Made by a program: the position numbers and the translations under genes. Source: a bacterium (lineage in GTDB: Bacteria > UBA10199 > JAIBAG01). From it: a DNA stretch of 50,118 nt. Under the pieces are notes generated by a model. It had not been told where the DNA came from, searched no databases, and saw nothing but the letters and a program-made list of their open reading frames with translations. The stretch spans positions 1-50,118 of the forward strand of contig JAIBAG010000019.1 in the NCBI GenBank assembly GCA_019695305.1, read 5' to 3'. This document shows positions 1-7,615 of this stretch, in pieces. Numbering within the stretch: position 1 is the first letter of the stretch; the number at the start of each line of letters is the position of its first letter.

Positions 1-1233
1 AGCGCGGGCCACACCAATTTGCTTGTCTAGTACGGCAAGCATGCTTTCTATTTCGCTTAAGCGCGTTCTCAAAGCTCCAAGAGGAACCTGCAGTTTTCTT
101 TCTTCTTCTCTTATTTTTTCCAGATAAACCCGCAATTTGGTATCGTTGGGCGTTAGTTCGGGATGTAAAAGATATACAGATACTCGCTCACCCATTTTTG
201 CCTGGCTGCGGCTTGCTACCGCCTGCTCCCAGCGGATTTCTTCGGTTTCTTTAAGCAGGGGCAAAAGTTGTTGTTCAATAGGTTTAAGATCAGACTCTAC
301 AACCGTTATTTTGTCTCCTAAAACATCGGCGTCGGCTTGTGCATAGGGTGGATGAGCAAAAAGCTCCTGTAGCTCTTGCCTATAGACGCTCACAGTATCG
401 CGCAAAGGGGCAGCTCTTGCTTCCAACGGCTTAATTGCTTGCTCAAGCTCTTTTAGTCTTGTGCCCTTGGCAAGCTGCGTTTGAAGAGCATCATAATATT
501 TCTGTACCGCTTTGCATTGCTCTAAGGCATTGTCTATCTCACCGTTGAGCAAGAGTATCAACACATTACGCCATACAGCACTGCTTTGTTTTGCCGCAAC
601 ACAACCGGACTCTTGCAAATCGCTCAGCTTTTGAGGCAAATCACTTATTATATTTGGCATCTCCGTAATTTTTAATCCAAGCACTTGTACCATGTCAGGA
701 TAACTGTGCATCTGATCGGAAGGATTGGATAAACAAAGCCAGGTATCCACAACGGTTTTTGCAAGCTCTTCATAAATGCTCTGAACTTGTTCCATATCTC
801 CAGACAAAATTGCCTGATAGATTTGATCAACATACGACTCATTGTTTGTTGTTGAGCGCATTCCAAAATAAACAGGAGCTAAAGAAGGTATTGATGGCTT
901 AGAAAGTGTAGAAGCTTGGGCGGGATATCCTTTTAAAACGGCCAACAAATCCTGCATATTTTTTATAGTATCTAAAAATGCAACTCCTTCTGGTGTAAGG
1001 GTTACCTGCTCTTGAGCCGACATATGAAGCTGTGGCTTAAGATGGAGAGGCAAAGAAAACTTTGAAGGTGGGGGTGTTAATGAAGGAAGCGTCTCGTTTG
1101 TAAAATATGCCCCTTTATTTTCAGGACGCCCCAAAACCTTGGGTGCTTTTTTGGGGTGTTTTTGAAATGCCCCCTCATTTTGGGCCGATAAAAAAGCCGC
1201 TTTATCGTGATAATTTTGACGTACTTTCCCCAT
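1..1233 (-). CDS. Partial coiled-coil protein of unknown function (C-terminus beyond left edge)
   Basis: One minus-strand frame is open from an ATG at 1233 to the window edge (411 codons without a stop). I do not recognise the family. Residues about 25-70 are Pro/Lys-rich and look disordered. The middle is amphipathic-helical, with a short Cys-containing stretch. From about residue 250 onward it is rich in Leu, Glu, Gln, Lys and Arg with heptad-like spacing (for example LKELEQAIKPLEARAAPLRD and, near the edge, RTRLSEIESMLAVLDKQIG), suggesting a long coiled coil. No signal peptide or membrane segment is seen, so it is probably cytoplasmic. An in-frame ATG at 1023 is the alternative start. Neither start has a clear Shine-Dalgarno sequence, so the N-terminal 70 residues are uncertain. 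It lies downstream of the LVIVD protein on the same strand, 222 bases away, with no feature seen in the gap. Confidence 0.7.
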   Translation of the reverse strand, partial: MGKVRQNYHDKAAFLSAQNEGAFQKHPKKAPKVLGRPENKGAYFTNETLPSLTPPPSKFSLPLHLKPQLHMSAQEQVTLTPEGVAFLDTIKNMQDLLAVLKGYPAQASTLSKPSIPSLAPVYFGMRSTTNNESYVDQIYQAILSGDMEQVQSIYEELAKTVVDTWLCLSNPSDQMHSYPDMVQVLGLKITEMPNIISDLPQKLSDLQESGCVAAKQSSAVWRNVLILLLNGEIDNALEQCKAVQKYYDALQTQLAKGTRLKELEQAIKPLEARAAPLRDTVSVYRQELQELFAHPPYAQADADVLGDKITVVESDLKPIEQQLLPLLKETEEIRWEQAVASRSQAKMGERVSVYLLHPELTPNDTKLRVYLEKIREEERKLQVPLGALRTRLSEIESMLAVLDKQIGVARA

Positions 1234-1455
1234 AAACAAATAATCCAAACCCCACTTTTATTATCGGCCAAAATAGAGCAAAAAATGCTCTTAAAACACT
1301 GAGTTATCATACAAATTGGCAACAAACTGTTATCGGGGAGCGCGAATTTAAGAAAAGATTACACCCGTGCTTTTAATAAAAATGTCTTTTAAAATTAGAT
1401 ATTTAACACAAGAGTCATCGGACAATTCAGATGCTATGAAATTGCTATTCTGACG

Positions 1456-3663
1456 CTAATGATGATGACGGTGTATGCCGTTGCCACTCGACCCCCGTTG
1501 GAACACCCGCAAAAAAATGAGGGCTAGAAAAAATATACTGAATAGCCCAAGCTCATAAAGAGATGTCAAATGAGCCGTGGTTTTTTGTAACTGGCATCCA
1601 CCACCACCTCCTCCACCAGCACCAGCAGGCGATGCAGCAGCAGGTGTTTCACCAGCAGGCGATGCAGCAGCAGGTGTTTCACCAACAGGCGATGCAGCAG
1701 CAGGTGTTTCACCAACAGGCGATGCAGCAGCAGGCGTTTCACCAGCAGGCGATGCAGCAGCAGGTGTTTCACCAGCAGGCGTTTCACCAGCAGGTGGGCC
1801 TGTTTCCGGTTCAAAATTGAGTATAAATAAGCCATAATCGCCAACGTAAACTTGATTATCTTGAACAGCAAGAGCTGAAGAATGTTCCATACCTCTAACA
1901 GAGCCTTGTGTTTGGGAGTCTAAAATTGGCGCTGCAGGATTAGAAATATTGAGAACTTCAATATTATTATTGTATTCTGCCAAAAAAGCATAATTACCAA
2001 GTATAGCAACGTCTTTTAAATATCCAACCGAGTTGTAAGACCCTGCCAGAGTAGGGCTGGCTGGGTTTGTTATATCAATAATTAGAAGGCCGGCACTACC
2101 ATCCGCTACAAAGGCATAATTGCTCTGGATAGCAACACTAACGGCAAAATGGGTCGGGTAAGACCCTGCCAGAGTGGGGCTGGCTGGATTTGTTATATCA
2201 ATAATTTCAAGGCCAGCACTACCATCCGCTACAAAGGCATAATTGCTCTGGATAGCAACACTAACGGCAAAATGGGTCGGGTAAGACCCGACCAGAGTGG
2301 GGCTAGACGGATTTGTTATATCAATAATTTGAAGGCCAGCAGTACCATCCGCTACAAAGGCATAGTGGCCCTCAACGATAACACCGTATGCCTGTCCGGG
2401 TGTGTCGTACCCCCCTACCAGAGTAGGGCTGGCTGGATTTGTTATATCAATAATTTCAAGGCCGCTATATTGCTCCGCTACAAAGGCATAATTGCCCTGG
2501 ATCGCAACACTGAGGGTATAATTGGTCGGGTAAGACCCGACCAGAGTGGGGCTAGACGGATTTGTTATATCAATAATTTTAAAATCGCCTATATAGTCCA
2601 CCGTAAAGGCATAGTGGCCGCTCAGAGCAACATCACGTACATTCCCCGACGTTCGAAACTGAGTTATAAGAGGATTATTATCTGGGTTTGCAAAACTGGA
2701 TAAACTTAAAATTGAAATGTCGGTATCAGAAACAAGATAAAGGTACGTACTATTAACAGCAGCATATTTTGCGTATCCAAGCGTGTTGTATCCCCTTGCC
2801 AGAGTGGGGCTAGACGGATTTGTTATATCAATAATTTGAAGGCCAGCAGTACCATCCGCTACAAAGACATAGTGGCCCTCAACGATAACACCGTATGCCA
2901 TTCCGGGTGTGTCGTACCCCCCTACCAGAGTGGGGCTAGCTGGGTTTGTTATATCAATAATTTGAAGGCCAGCAGTACCATCCGCTACAAAGGCATAATT
3001 GCCCTGGATAGCAACATCCTGAGCGAATCCGATGTTCGCTCTCTCTATGGAATTCTGGTAAGACCCTACCAGAATAGGGCTAGACGGATTTGTTATATCA
3101 ATAATTTGAAGGCCAGCAGTACCATCCGCTACAAAGGCATAGTGGCCCTCAACGATAACACCGTATGCCTGTCCGGGTGTGTCGTACCCCCCTACCAGAG
3201 TAGGGCTGGCTGGATTTGTTATATCAATAATTTCAAGGCCGCTATATTGCTCCGCTACAAAGGCATAATTGCCCTGGATCGCAACACTGAGGGTATAATT
3301 GGTCGGGTAAGACCCTGCCAGAGTGGGGCTGGCTGGATTTGTTATATCAATAATTTGAAGGCCAGCATGACCATCCGCTACAAAGGCATAGTTATTCTTA
3401 ATTTTGATATCAAGAGTTCTATCATGAATGTTATTTTCTACCGAAAAATTTCCAACAACGATAGGGTTGTTGATGTTGGCAATATCAACAACTCGGATTC
3501 CTGCATACCCATCTGCCACATAGGCGTAATGCCCCTTAAAAGCAATACTTTCTGCCAGACTGCTGGTAAAAAAATGACTTACATTGGTGAGACTTGCCTG
3601 CGCCGGCCCTGAGAATGCCACAAAAATAAATAACATCAAAAAGCGAATGAAAAAACGTATCAT
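1456..3663 (-). CDS. LVIVD-repeat (beta-propeller-like) surface protein with C-terminal Cys-TM-basic sorting tag
   Basis: A predicted secreted protein of 735 aa. The start chosen is the ATG at 3663, because GGAGG lies 5 bases upstream and a signal peptide follows directly (about residues 1-24, ending AQA). An ATG at 3744 would place a hydrophilic stretch before it. The body is about a dozen repeats of roughly 42 residues of the pattern GHYAFVADG.AGL.IIDITNP.SPTLVG.Y, the LVIVD family, which is thought to fold as beta-propeller blades. These proteins are usually extracellular; the ligand is unknown. A Pro/Ala/Gly/Thr-rich linker of five near-identical decapeptides follows, then Gly7-Cys, a hydrophobic segment (ELGLFSIFFLALIFL) and a basic tail. 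This layout resembles C-terminal sorting tags such as MYXO-CTERM. Neighbouring blades are nearly identical at DNA level, so copy number may vary or be misassembled. Confidence 0.85.
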   Translation of the reverse strand: MIRFFIRFLMLFIFVAFSGPAQASLTNVSHFFTSSLAESIAFKGHYAYVADGYAGIRVVDIANINNPIVVGNFSVENNIHDRTLDIKIKNNYAFVADGHAGLQIIDITNPASPTLAGSYPTNYTLSVAIQGNYAFVAEQYSGLEIIDITNPASPTLVGGYDTPGQAYGVIVEGHYAFVADGTAGLQIIDITNPSSPILVGSYQNSIERANIGFAQDVAIQGNYAFVADGTAGLQIIDITNPASPTLVGGYDTPGMAYGVIVEGHYVFVADGTAGLQIIDITNPSSPTLARGYNTLGYAKYAAVNSTYLYLVSDTDISILSLSSFANPDNNPLITQFRTSGNVRDVALSGHYAFTVDYIGDFKIIDITNPSSPTLVGSYPTNYTLSVAIQGNYAFVAEQYSGLEIIDITNPASPTLVGGYDTPGQAYGVIVEGHYAFVADGTAGLQIIDITNPSSPTLVGSYPTHFAVSVAIQSNYAFVADGSAGLEIIDITNPASPTLAGSYPTHFAVSVAIQSNYAFVADGSAGLLIIDITNPASPTLAGSYNSVGYLKDVAILGNYAFLAEYNNNIEVLNISNPAAPILDSQTQGSVRGMEHSSALAVQDNQVYVGDYGLFILNFEPETGPPAGETPAGETPAAASPAGETPAAASPVGETPAAASPVGETPAAASPAGETPAAASPAGAGGGGGGGCQLQKTTAHLTSLYELGLFSIFFLALIFLRVFQRGSSGNGIHRHHH
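1621..1795. repeat. 30-bp tandem repeat (five copies plus a partial one) in the LVIVD gene
   Basis: Five consecutive 30-bp units (1621-1770) and a partial unit encode the minus-strand decapeptide P(A/V)GETPAAAS. Only a few positions differ between copies. The unit length is a multiple of three, so copy changes keep the frame. It is a coding minisatellite that sets the length of the linker between propeller and membrane tag. Confidence 0.95.
2301..2538. repeat. Long direct repeat, copy 1 (about 238 bp, identical to 3078-3315)
   Basis: By base-by-base reading, 2301-2538 matches 3078-3315 exactly (offset 777 bp = 259 codons). Each copy covers nearly two LVIVD blades. Identity including third codon positions indicates a recent duplication or gene conversion. 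Copies this long are recombination substrates and can collapse in short-read assemblies. Confidence 0.9.
3078..3315. repeat. Long direct repeat, copy 2 (identical to 2301-2538)
   Basis: Second copy of the in-frame 238-bp repeat in the LVIVD gene. The flanking blades diverge, so the exact identity is confined to this block. Confidence 0.9.
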
Positions 3664-3907
3664 GTTTTCCTCCATTTTTAACAATTTCCCATTTGCCCGC
3701 TTGCTAATTTTATTTTTCAGCAAAAAATGCGCCACAACTTGCATCTAAATAACATTTTAAAGTTTAAGGAAATTAGCTATTTATAAATATTACAGTTGCT
3801 GGAGGCACAGGTGAGCCGTCAAAAAAGTGGTGGTAGCTCCCCAAAATGATAAAATTTAGAGAAGTGTGCACCGTAGATAGTCAGAACATATGTTACAGGG
3901 AGAGTTA

Positions 3908-4249
3908 TTAAGCTTTGCGCACAAACTCCGATTTTAAAGCCATAGCTCCAAAGCCTTCTATTTTACACGAAATATTGTGGCCATTACTACTTTCTACCAG
4001 ACGGATATTTTTAACCTTGGTGCCCACTTTAATGTCTTGAGAAGCGCCTTTTACAGGCAGATTTTTTATAACGGTCACCGAGTCACCATCTTTTAAAACA
4101 TTACCACTTGCATCTTTTACTACAAGGCCAGCCTCTGTTGTTTCATTCTTGTTTTCTGAACTCCATTCATGAGCACATTCAGGACAAATCCATAATTCAC
4201 CTTCGGCATAAACGTAACTGGAACTGCATTTGGGACATTGAGTATTCAT
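3908..4249 (-). CDS. phnA: PhnA/YjdM-type zinc-ribbon protein
   Basis: A 113-aa protein. It begins with a zinc ribbon ([10 protein letters not shown], then CPECAHEW; four Cys in two CxxC pairs within the first 30 residues) followed by the PhnA core ([26 protein letters not shown], then VKNIRLV and the ending [10 protein letters not shown]). This matches the E. coli YjdM/PhnA family in length and order. The family was named after a phosphonate operon, but its biochemical role is not established. It is presumably a small cytosolic zinc protein. The ATG at 4249 is chosen because the zinc ribbon follows at once; an upstream start (4312) would add an unrelated hydrophobic stretch. No obvious Shine-Dalgarno sequence. 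It is divergent from the hydrolase at 4367. Confidence 0.9.
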   Translation of the reverse strand: MNTQCPKCSSSYVYAEGELWICPECAHEWSSENKNETTEAGLVVKDASGNVLKDGDSVTVIKNLPVKGASQDIKVGTKVKNIRLVESSNGHNISCKIEGFGAMALKSEFVRKA

Positions 4250-4322
4250 ATAAAAAAGGTTTAACCTTAAATTTTGGAAAAGTAAAATAAGACTCTTGTA
4301 TGATAATTTCAAGTTTCAAGAG

Positions 4323-4350
4323 TTGACCCCTTCAGCATGTGAGGTATGAT
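4323..4350 (+). promoter_or_regulatory. Sigma-70-type promoter for the 4367 hydrolase
   Basis: TTGACC (4323-4328), a 16-base spacer, then TATGAT (4345-4350). Transcription would start near 4357, only about ten bases before the ATG at 4367. This argues against the ATG at 4346, which lies inside the -10 box, and suggests a very short or absent leader. Confidence 0.55.
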
Positions 4351-4366
4351 AAAAACTCATAAAACT

Positions 4367-5038
4367 ATGAAAAAAACTCAACAAAAACGCCCTGTCATCC
4401 TCATCAATGGTCTTTTGGCACCTAAGATCAGTAACCTTCCTTTTAAGTGGATGCTTAATCGCGCTGGATTTAGCGCTCACCTTATCGATCTCCCTCCCCT
4501 TAATATTGCCGACGTCAGAAAAATTGCCGCACGCATAAAAAAAGGCGTAGATCAGGTTTTGAAAAATGAAAATGCGGATGAATGCGATATTTTAGCGCTG
4601 AGCTTGGGAGGTATTACGGGGCTTTATTATCTCAAAAAACTGGGGGGCCATTTAAATACTAAAAAGTTTATTGCCCTTGGAACTCCTTTTAAAGGGACAT
4701 GGGCAGCCATGCTTCTTACGCCCTTTATTGGTGCTATTTCCAGGTCGATTTGGCAGATTTTACCATCTAATAAATTATTGATCGATTTATGGAGCTCTCC
4801 TGTTACGCGTACACAGGTTTATTCCATTCATGCCCACAACGATTTGGTAGCCACTCAAAAAAGTGCAAGCCTTAACTGGACCGAAAACATTCAAATTAAA
4901 ACTTTGCCGTTCCCTTTAATTAGTCATCAAGCCCTGATGGGGTCTAAAAAGTCGATGGAAACAATTATCCAGATTTTATCTGGTAACGAGAATACAAAGA
5001 CTATTCAACCGTTTCTACCCGCACACGCTTACCCTTAA
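4367..5038 (+). CDS. Lipase-like alpha/beta hydrolase
   Basis: A 223-aa predicted esterase/lipase. It opens with a strand-loop typical of the fold (RPVILINGLLAP, oxyanion region). The nucleophile elbow is LALSLGGITGLYYL; the serine sits in A-L-S-L-G-G, so the first Gly of the usual GxSxG is replaced. A likely acid residue is the Asp in HAHNDLVA, and the likely catalytic His is in SHQALMGS near the C-terminus. TLGTPFKGT-like sequence (IALGTPFKGTW) is typical of triacylglycerol/PGAP1-like lipases. No signal peptide, so cytoplasmic or membrane-associated. The start at 4367 is preferred over 4346 because a promoter -10 box covers the latter. Its last 38 bases overlap the 3' end of dbpA on the other strand. 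Substrate unknown. Confidence 0.75.
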   Translation: MKKTQQKRPVILINGLLAPKISNLPFKWMLNRAGFSAHLIDLPPLNIADVRKIAARIKKGVDQVLKNENADECDILALSLGGITGLYYLKKLGGHLNTKKFIALGTPFKGTWAAMLLTPFIGAISRSIWQILPSNKLLIDLWSSPVTRTQVYSIHAHNDLVATQKSASLNWTENIQIKTLPFPLISHQALMGSKKSMETIIQILSGNENTKTIQPFLPAHAYP

Positions 5039-6398
5039 TGCGCCCGCTTTGCAGGCTTTTTAAGGCCTGTTTTGCTACTTTTTTAGATACCGCCACATAC
5101 GCAAAGCGATCGTGAATTTCTATTTTTCCAATATCCTTTCCATCAAGCCCGCCGGCTTCTCCCGTAAGAGCACCCAAAATATCCCCCGGCCTTATTTTTT
5201 CTTTACGTCCTCCTGAGATAAACAAGGTAGCCATTTTAGCTTGCTCAAAGTGGATACGCTTTATATTTTCCACACCATCCATTGTATAAAACTGTAATGC
5301 CGCTTTGGTATGGTTTTGAATCGCTGTGAGTTTTGATTCTTCACGTGGAGTAATAAAGGTAAAAGCAAGACCTGCTTTACCAGCACGCCCTGTACGGCCA
5401 ATGCGATGAGTGTAAATATCGGCGGAGAGAGGCAAATCAAAATTAACGACCATCGATAAATTTGTTACATCAATCCCACGGGCGGCTACATCGGTGGCAA
5501 TTAAAACGCGTATACTTTGGTTGCGAAATTTAGCCATCACCCGGTCGCGATCATTTTGTTCTAAATCGCCATGCAAACAATCGCTATCAACACCGGCATT
5601 TAAAAGAGCTTCATTCAATTCGGCAGTGGTAATTTTTTGATTACAAAAAATCAGGACAGATTCCGGCTGATGTTCCTCTAATAACGTCAAAAGTGTTTTT
5701 ACTTTAAGACGCTCTTCACCTTTATAAACCAGTTGTTTGATTTCTGTCTTTTCTTCTGGAATGTTTTCTACCGTAATCTCTACAGGGTTTTTTTGATATT
5801 TCCGGCTTAAGGCTTTAATGGAGCTTGGAAAAGTGGCCGAAAAAAATACCGTCTGACGTGCTTTGGGAACAGCTGCTAAAATAGCTTCCATGTCATCTTT
5901 AAAGCCCATATCCAGCATACGGTCGGCTTCATCTAAAATGAGTGTTTTAATATGCGCAAGATCAAGTGCTCCAATATTCAAATGATCAAGGAGGCGGCCT
6001 GGTGTGCCAACAACAATGTGCACGCCTTTTTGGAGCGCTTGTTTTTGCGGACCCTTGGGCATGCCGCCGGATAAGACAAGAACTTGAAGCCCCGGATGAT
6101 TGCGGCCAAATTTACGAATCTCGCGAGCCACTTGTGTGCACAGTTCGCGTGTTGGACACAACACCAAAAATTGGACGTATTTATCCTCCAGCTTAATTTG
6201 TTGAAGAATAGGCAACGCAAACGCCGCTGTTTTTCCGCTACCGGTTTTAGATTGGCCAATCAAATCTTTGCCCGCTAATAAGGCAGGAATACTTTGCTCT
6301 TGTATAAGTGTAGGTTTTAAAAAACCAAGCTCCTCCAGTACTTGTAAAATGGCAGGGTCTAAATCGAAAGAGGCAAAGCTTGTGTGTGGTTGTGTCAT
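5001..6398 (-). CDS. dbpA: ATP-dependent RNA helicase DbpA (DEAD-box)
   Basis: A 465-aa DEAD-box helicase with all core motifs in order: Q-motif (PTLIQEQSIPALL), motif I SKTGSGKTAA, Ia CPTRELCTQV, Ib TPGRLLD, motif II DEAD, motif III SAT, then LIFCN, LIATDVAARGIDV and HRIGRTGRAG. The C-terminal 75 residues (from about 390: ATLFISGGRKEKIRPGDILG, ending GRIKGKRVRV) match the DbpA RNA-binding domain, which in E. coli recognises hairpin 92 of 23S rRNA, so a role in late 50S ribosome assembly is expected. Length is usual for the family. The start ATG at 6398 lacks a strong Shine-Dalgarno sequence. The 3' end overlaps the convergent hydrolase gene by 38 bases. Confidence 0.95.
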   Translation of the reverse strand: MTQPHTSFASFDLDPAILQVLEELGFLKPTLIQEQSIPALLAGKDLIGQSKTGSGKTAAFALPILQQIKLEDKYVQFLVLCPTRELCTQVAREIRKFGRNHPGLQVLVLSGGMPKGPQKQALQKGVHIVVGTPGRLLDHLNIGALDLAHIKTLILDEADRMLDMGFKDDMEAILAAVPKARQTVFFSATFPSSIKALSRKYQKNPVEITVENIPEEKTEIKQLVYKGEERLKVKTLLTLLEEHQPESVLIFCNQKITTAELNEALLNAGVDSDCLHGDLEQNDRDRVMAKFRNQSIRVLIATDVAARGIDVTNLSMVVNFDLPLSADIYTHRIGRTGRAGKAGLAFTFITPREESKLTAIQNHTKAALQFYTMDGVENIKRIHFEQAKMATLFISGGRKEKIRPGDILGALTGEAGGLDGKDIGKIEIHDRFAYVAVSKKVAKQALKSLQSGRIKGKRVRVETVE

Positions 6399-6424
6399 GG
6401 CGCTAGAGTAAAAATTAAAAAAGC

Positions 6425-6934
6425 CTACTCAACAAGCCCTTGAAGTTGATCAAGTTGATTAGTAATGGGTGTGTTACATTTTACAAAAGTGGTTTGGCTA
6501 GTATCCTGCCCCGATTTTTGCACTTCTACCTGTACCCCCTTTTTAGACTCGGCTTTTCCGCTTTCCGATATGGTAGCGGCATAAAATGCGGATGTAACGG
6601 TATAGCTTGTGCTGTTAAAACTGCTATCAATAATAATAAACGACAAAAAATCTTCGTTAGTGGCAGGGTCCAGACGCCAATAATGTGAAAAATCAAAAGC
6701 ATCACTGGGTTTTGCATTATCGGCAGGATAAACCAGTTCCTTTTTTTGAGCTGTACCAAAACGGTATTGCAAAAAAGTAAGTGTTTCGCCTGCTTTTTTG
6801 CCGCAAACCGAAAGAGTTTTTCCACCTTTAACAGGACATGAAAAATAAGTAACTTCGGCTTTATCACACAATCCCATGGCCATAGTGTTAAAGGCCCATA
6901 AATACAAACCAAGGAAAGTAATAATTTTTTTCAT
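6425..6934 (-). CDS. Secreted/periplasmic protein of unknown function
   Basis: A 169-aa protein with a clear signal peptide (MKKIITFLGLYLWAFNTMAMG; cleavage probably near residue 20). Four Cys appear in the mature part, including the pair in YFSCPVKGGKTLSVCGKK and one in FVKCNTP near the C-terminus, suggesting disulfide bonds in the periplasm. The sequence is beta-rich with aromatic residues. I do not recognise the family. The ATG at 6934 is chosen because the signal peptide starts there; the upstream candidate at 6970 is a TTG that would add a non-signal leader. It sits between the sugar transferase and dbpA on the same strand, with short gaps. Confidence 0.7.
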   Translation of the reverse strand: MKKIITFLGLYLWAFNTMAMGLCDKAEVTYFSCPVKGGKTLSVCGKKAGETLTFLQYRFGTAQKKELVYPADNAKPSDAFDFSHYWRLDPATNEDFLSFIIIDSSFNSTSYTVTSAFYAATISESGKAESKKGVQVEVQKSGQDTSQTTFVKCNTPITNQLDQLQGLVE

Positions 6935-6986
6935 ATAAAGAGGGTGGATGAACCAAGAAAGAAAGTCCAATAAAAACCTGACTTTT

Positions 6987-7550
6987 TTAATGACTTATCC
7001 CCGTTCCATGAAGAACTTTAAAAAGCGTTATAAAAAGAATTTTGATATCAAAAAGAAAGGATCTTTTATGGAGATATTCTTCATCTAATTTTACTTTTTG
7101 CATAGGCGATAAATTATCCCTTCCATTAATCTGGGCCCAGCCTGTTAATCCCGGGAGTATTTGATCTACACCGGCTTTTTTTCTAAGCATAATGAGCTCT
7201 TCCTCATTAAAAAGAGGCGGCCTCGGCCCTACTAGGCTCATGTCTCCTTTTAAAATGCTGAATAACTGCGGCAGTTCATCCAGGCTTGTTTTGCGCAAAA
7301 ATTTACCAATAGACGTGATATAGGTGTTTGGGTTTGAGAGCAAGTGAGGGGCTAATGCCGGTGTCCCTAAATACATGGTGCGGAATTTTGGCATTTTAAA
7401 AAGATGACTATAACGGCCAATGCGCTGCGACCAATAAATGGCGGGGCCTTTGGAGGTGAGTTTAACAGCCAAAGCAACAAGCATCATGGGCAACATGAAA
7501 ACAACCAATAAAAAAAAGCCCATAATGATATCGAAAAATCTCTTAGTCAT
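6987..7550 (-). CDS. Undecaprenyl-phosphate sugar-phosphate transferase (initiating, PglC/WcaJ type)
   Basis: A 187-aa bacterial sugar transferase. It has one N-terminal hydrophobic segment (residues about 5-30, MTKRFFDIIMGFFLLVV...), then the conserved catalytic block: GPAIYWSQRIGR, FKMPKFRTM, SLDELPQLFSILKGDMSLVGPRPPL, and PGLTGWAQINGRD. Family members transfer a sugar-1-phosphate from a nucleotide sugar to undecaprenyl phosphate at the inner face of the cytoplasmic membrane, starting O-antigen, capsule or glycoprotein glycan synthesis. The size matches the minimal monotopic (PglC-like) catalytic form without the extra membrane domain of WbaP. The sugar cannot be told from sequence. It is divergent from the TPR membrane protein (65-base gap) and is the likely first enzyme of the polysaccharide locus. 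Confidence 0.92.
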   Translation of the reverse strand: MTKRFFDIIMGFFLLVVFMLPMMLVALAVKLTSKGPAIYWSQRIGRYSHLFKMPKFRTMYLGTPALAPHLLSNPNTYITSIGKFLRKTSLDELPQLFSILKGDMSLVGPRPPLFNEEELIMLRKKAGVDQILPGLTGWAQINGRDNLSPMQKVKLDEEYLHKRSFLFDIKILFITLFKVLHGTGISH

Positions 7551-7615
7551 ACGTGTTTTTTAAAATACAAAAAAATAGTCTTTGTTTTTTTTAAAAACCT
7601 GACTAACAGAAAGAG

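Noticed and set aside
1621-1795. CRISPR-like direct repeats of 30 bp
   Set aside because: Units are contiguous with no spacers, in frame in a coding region, and no cas genes are present.
1563-1837. Plus-strand ORFs rich in Gln/His or Gly/Ala opposite the tandem repeat
   Set aside because: They are antisense readings of the 30-bp repeat, which lacks stops in several frames. No ribosome-binding site; the minus-strand gene explains the sequence.
2149-3612. Plus-strand ORFs with repeated YINN-type blocks
   Set aside because: Their periodicity is exactly that of the LVIVD blades on the other strand; they are shadows.
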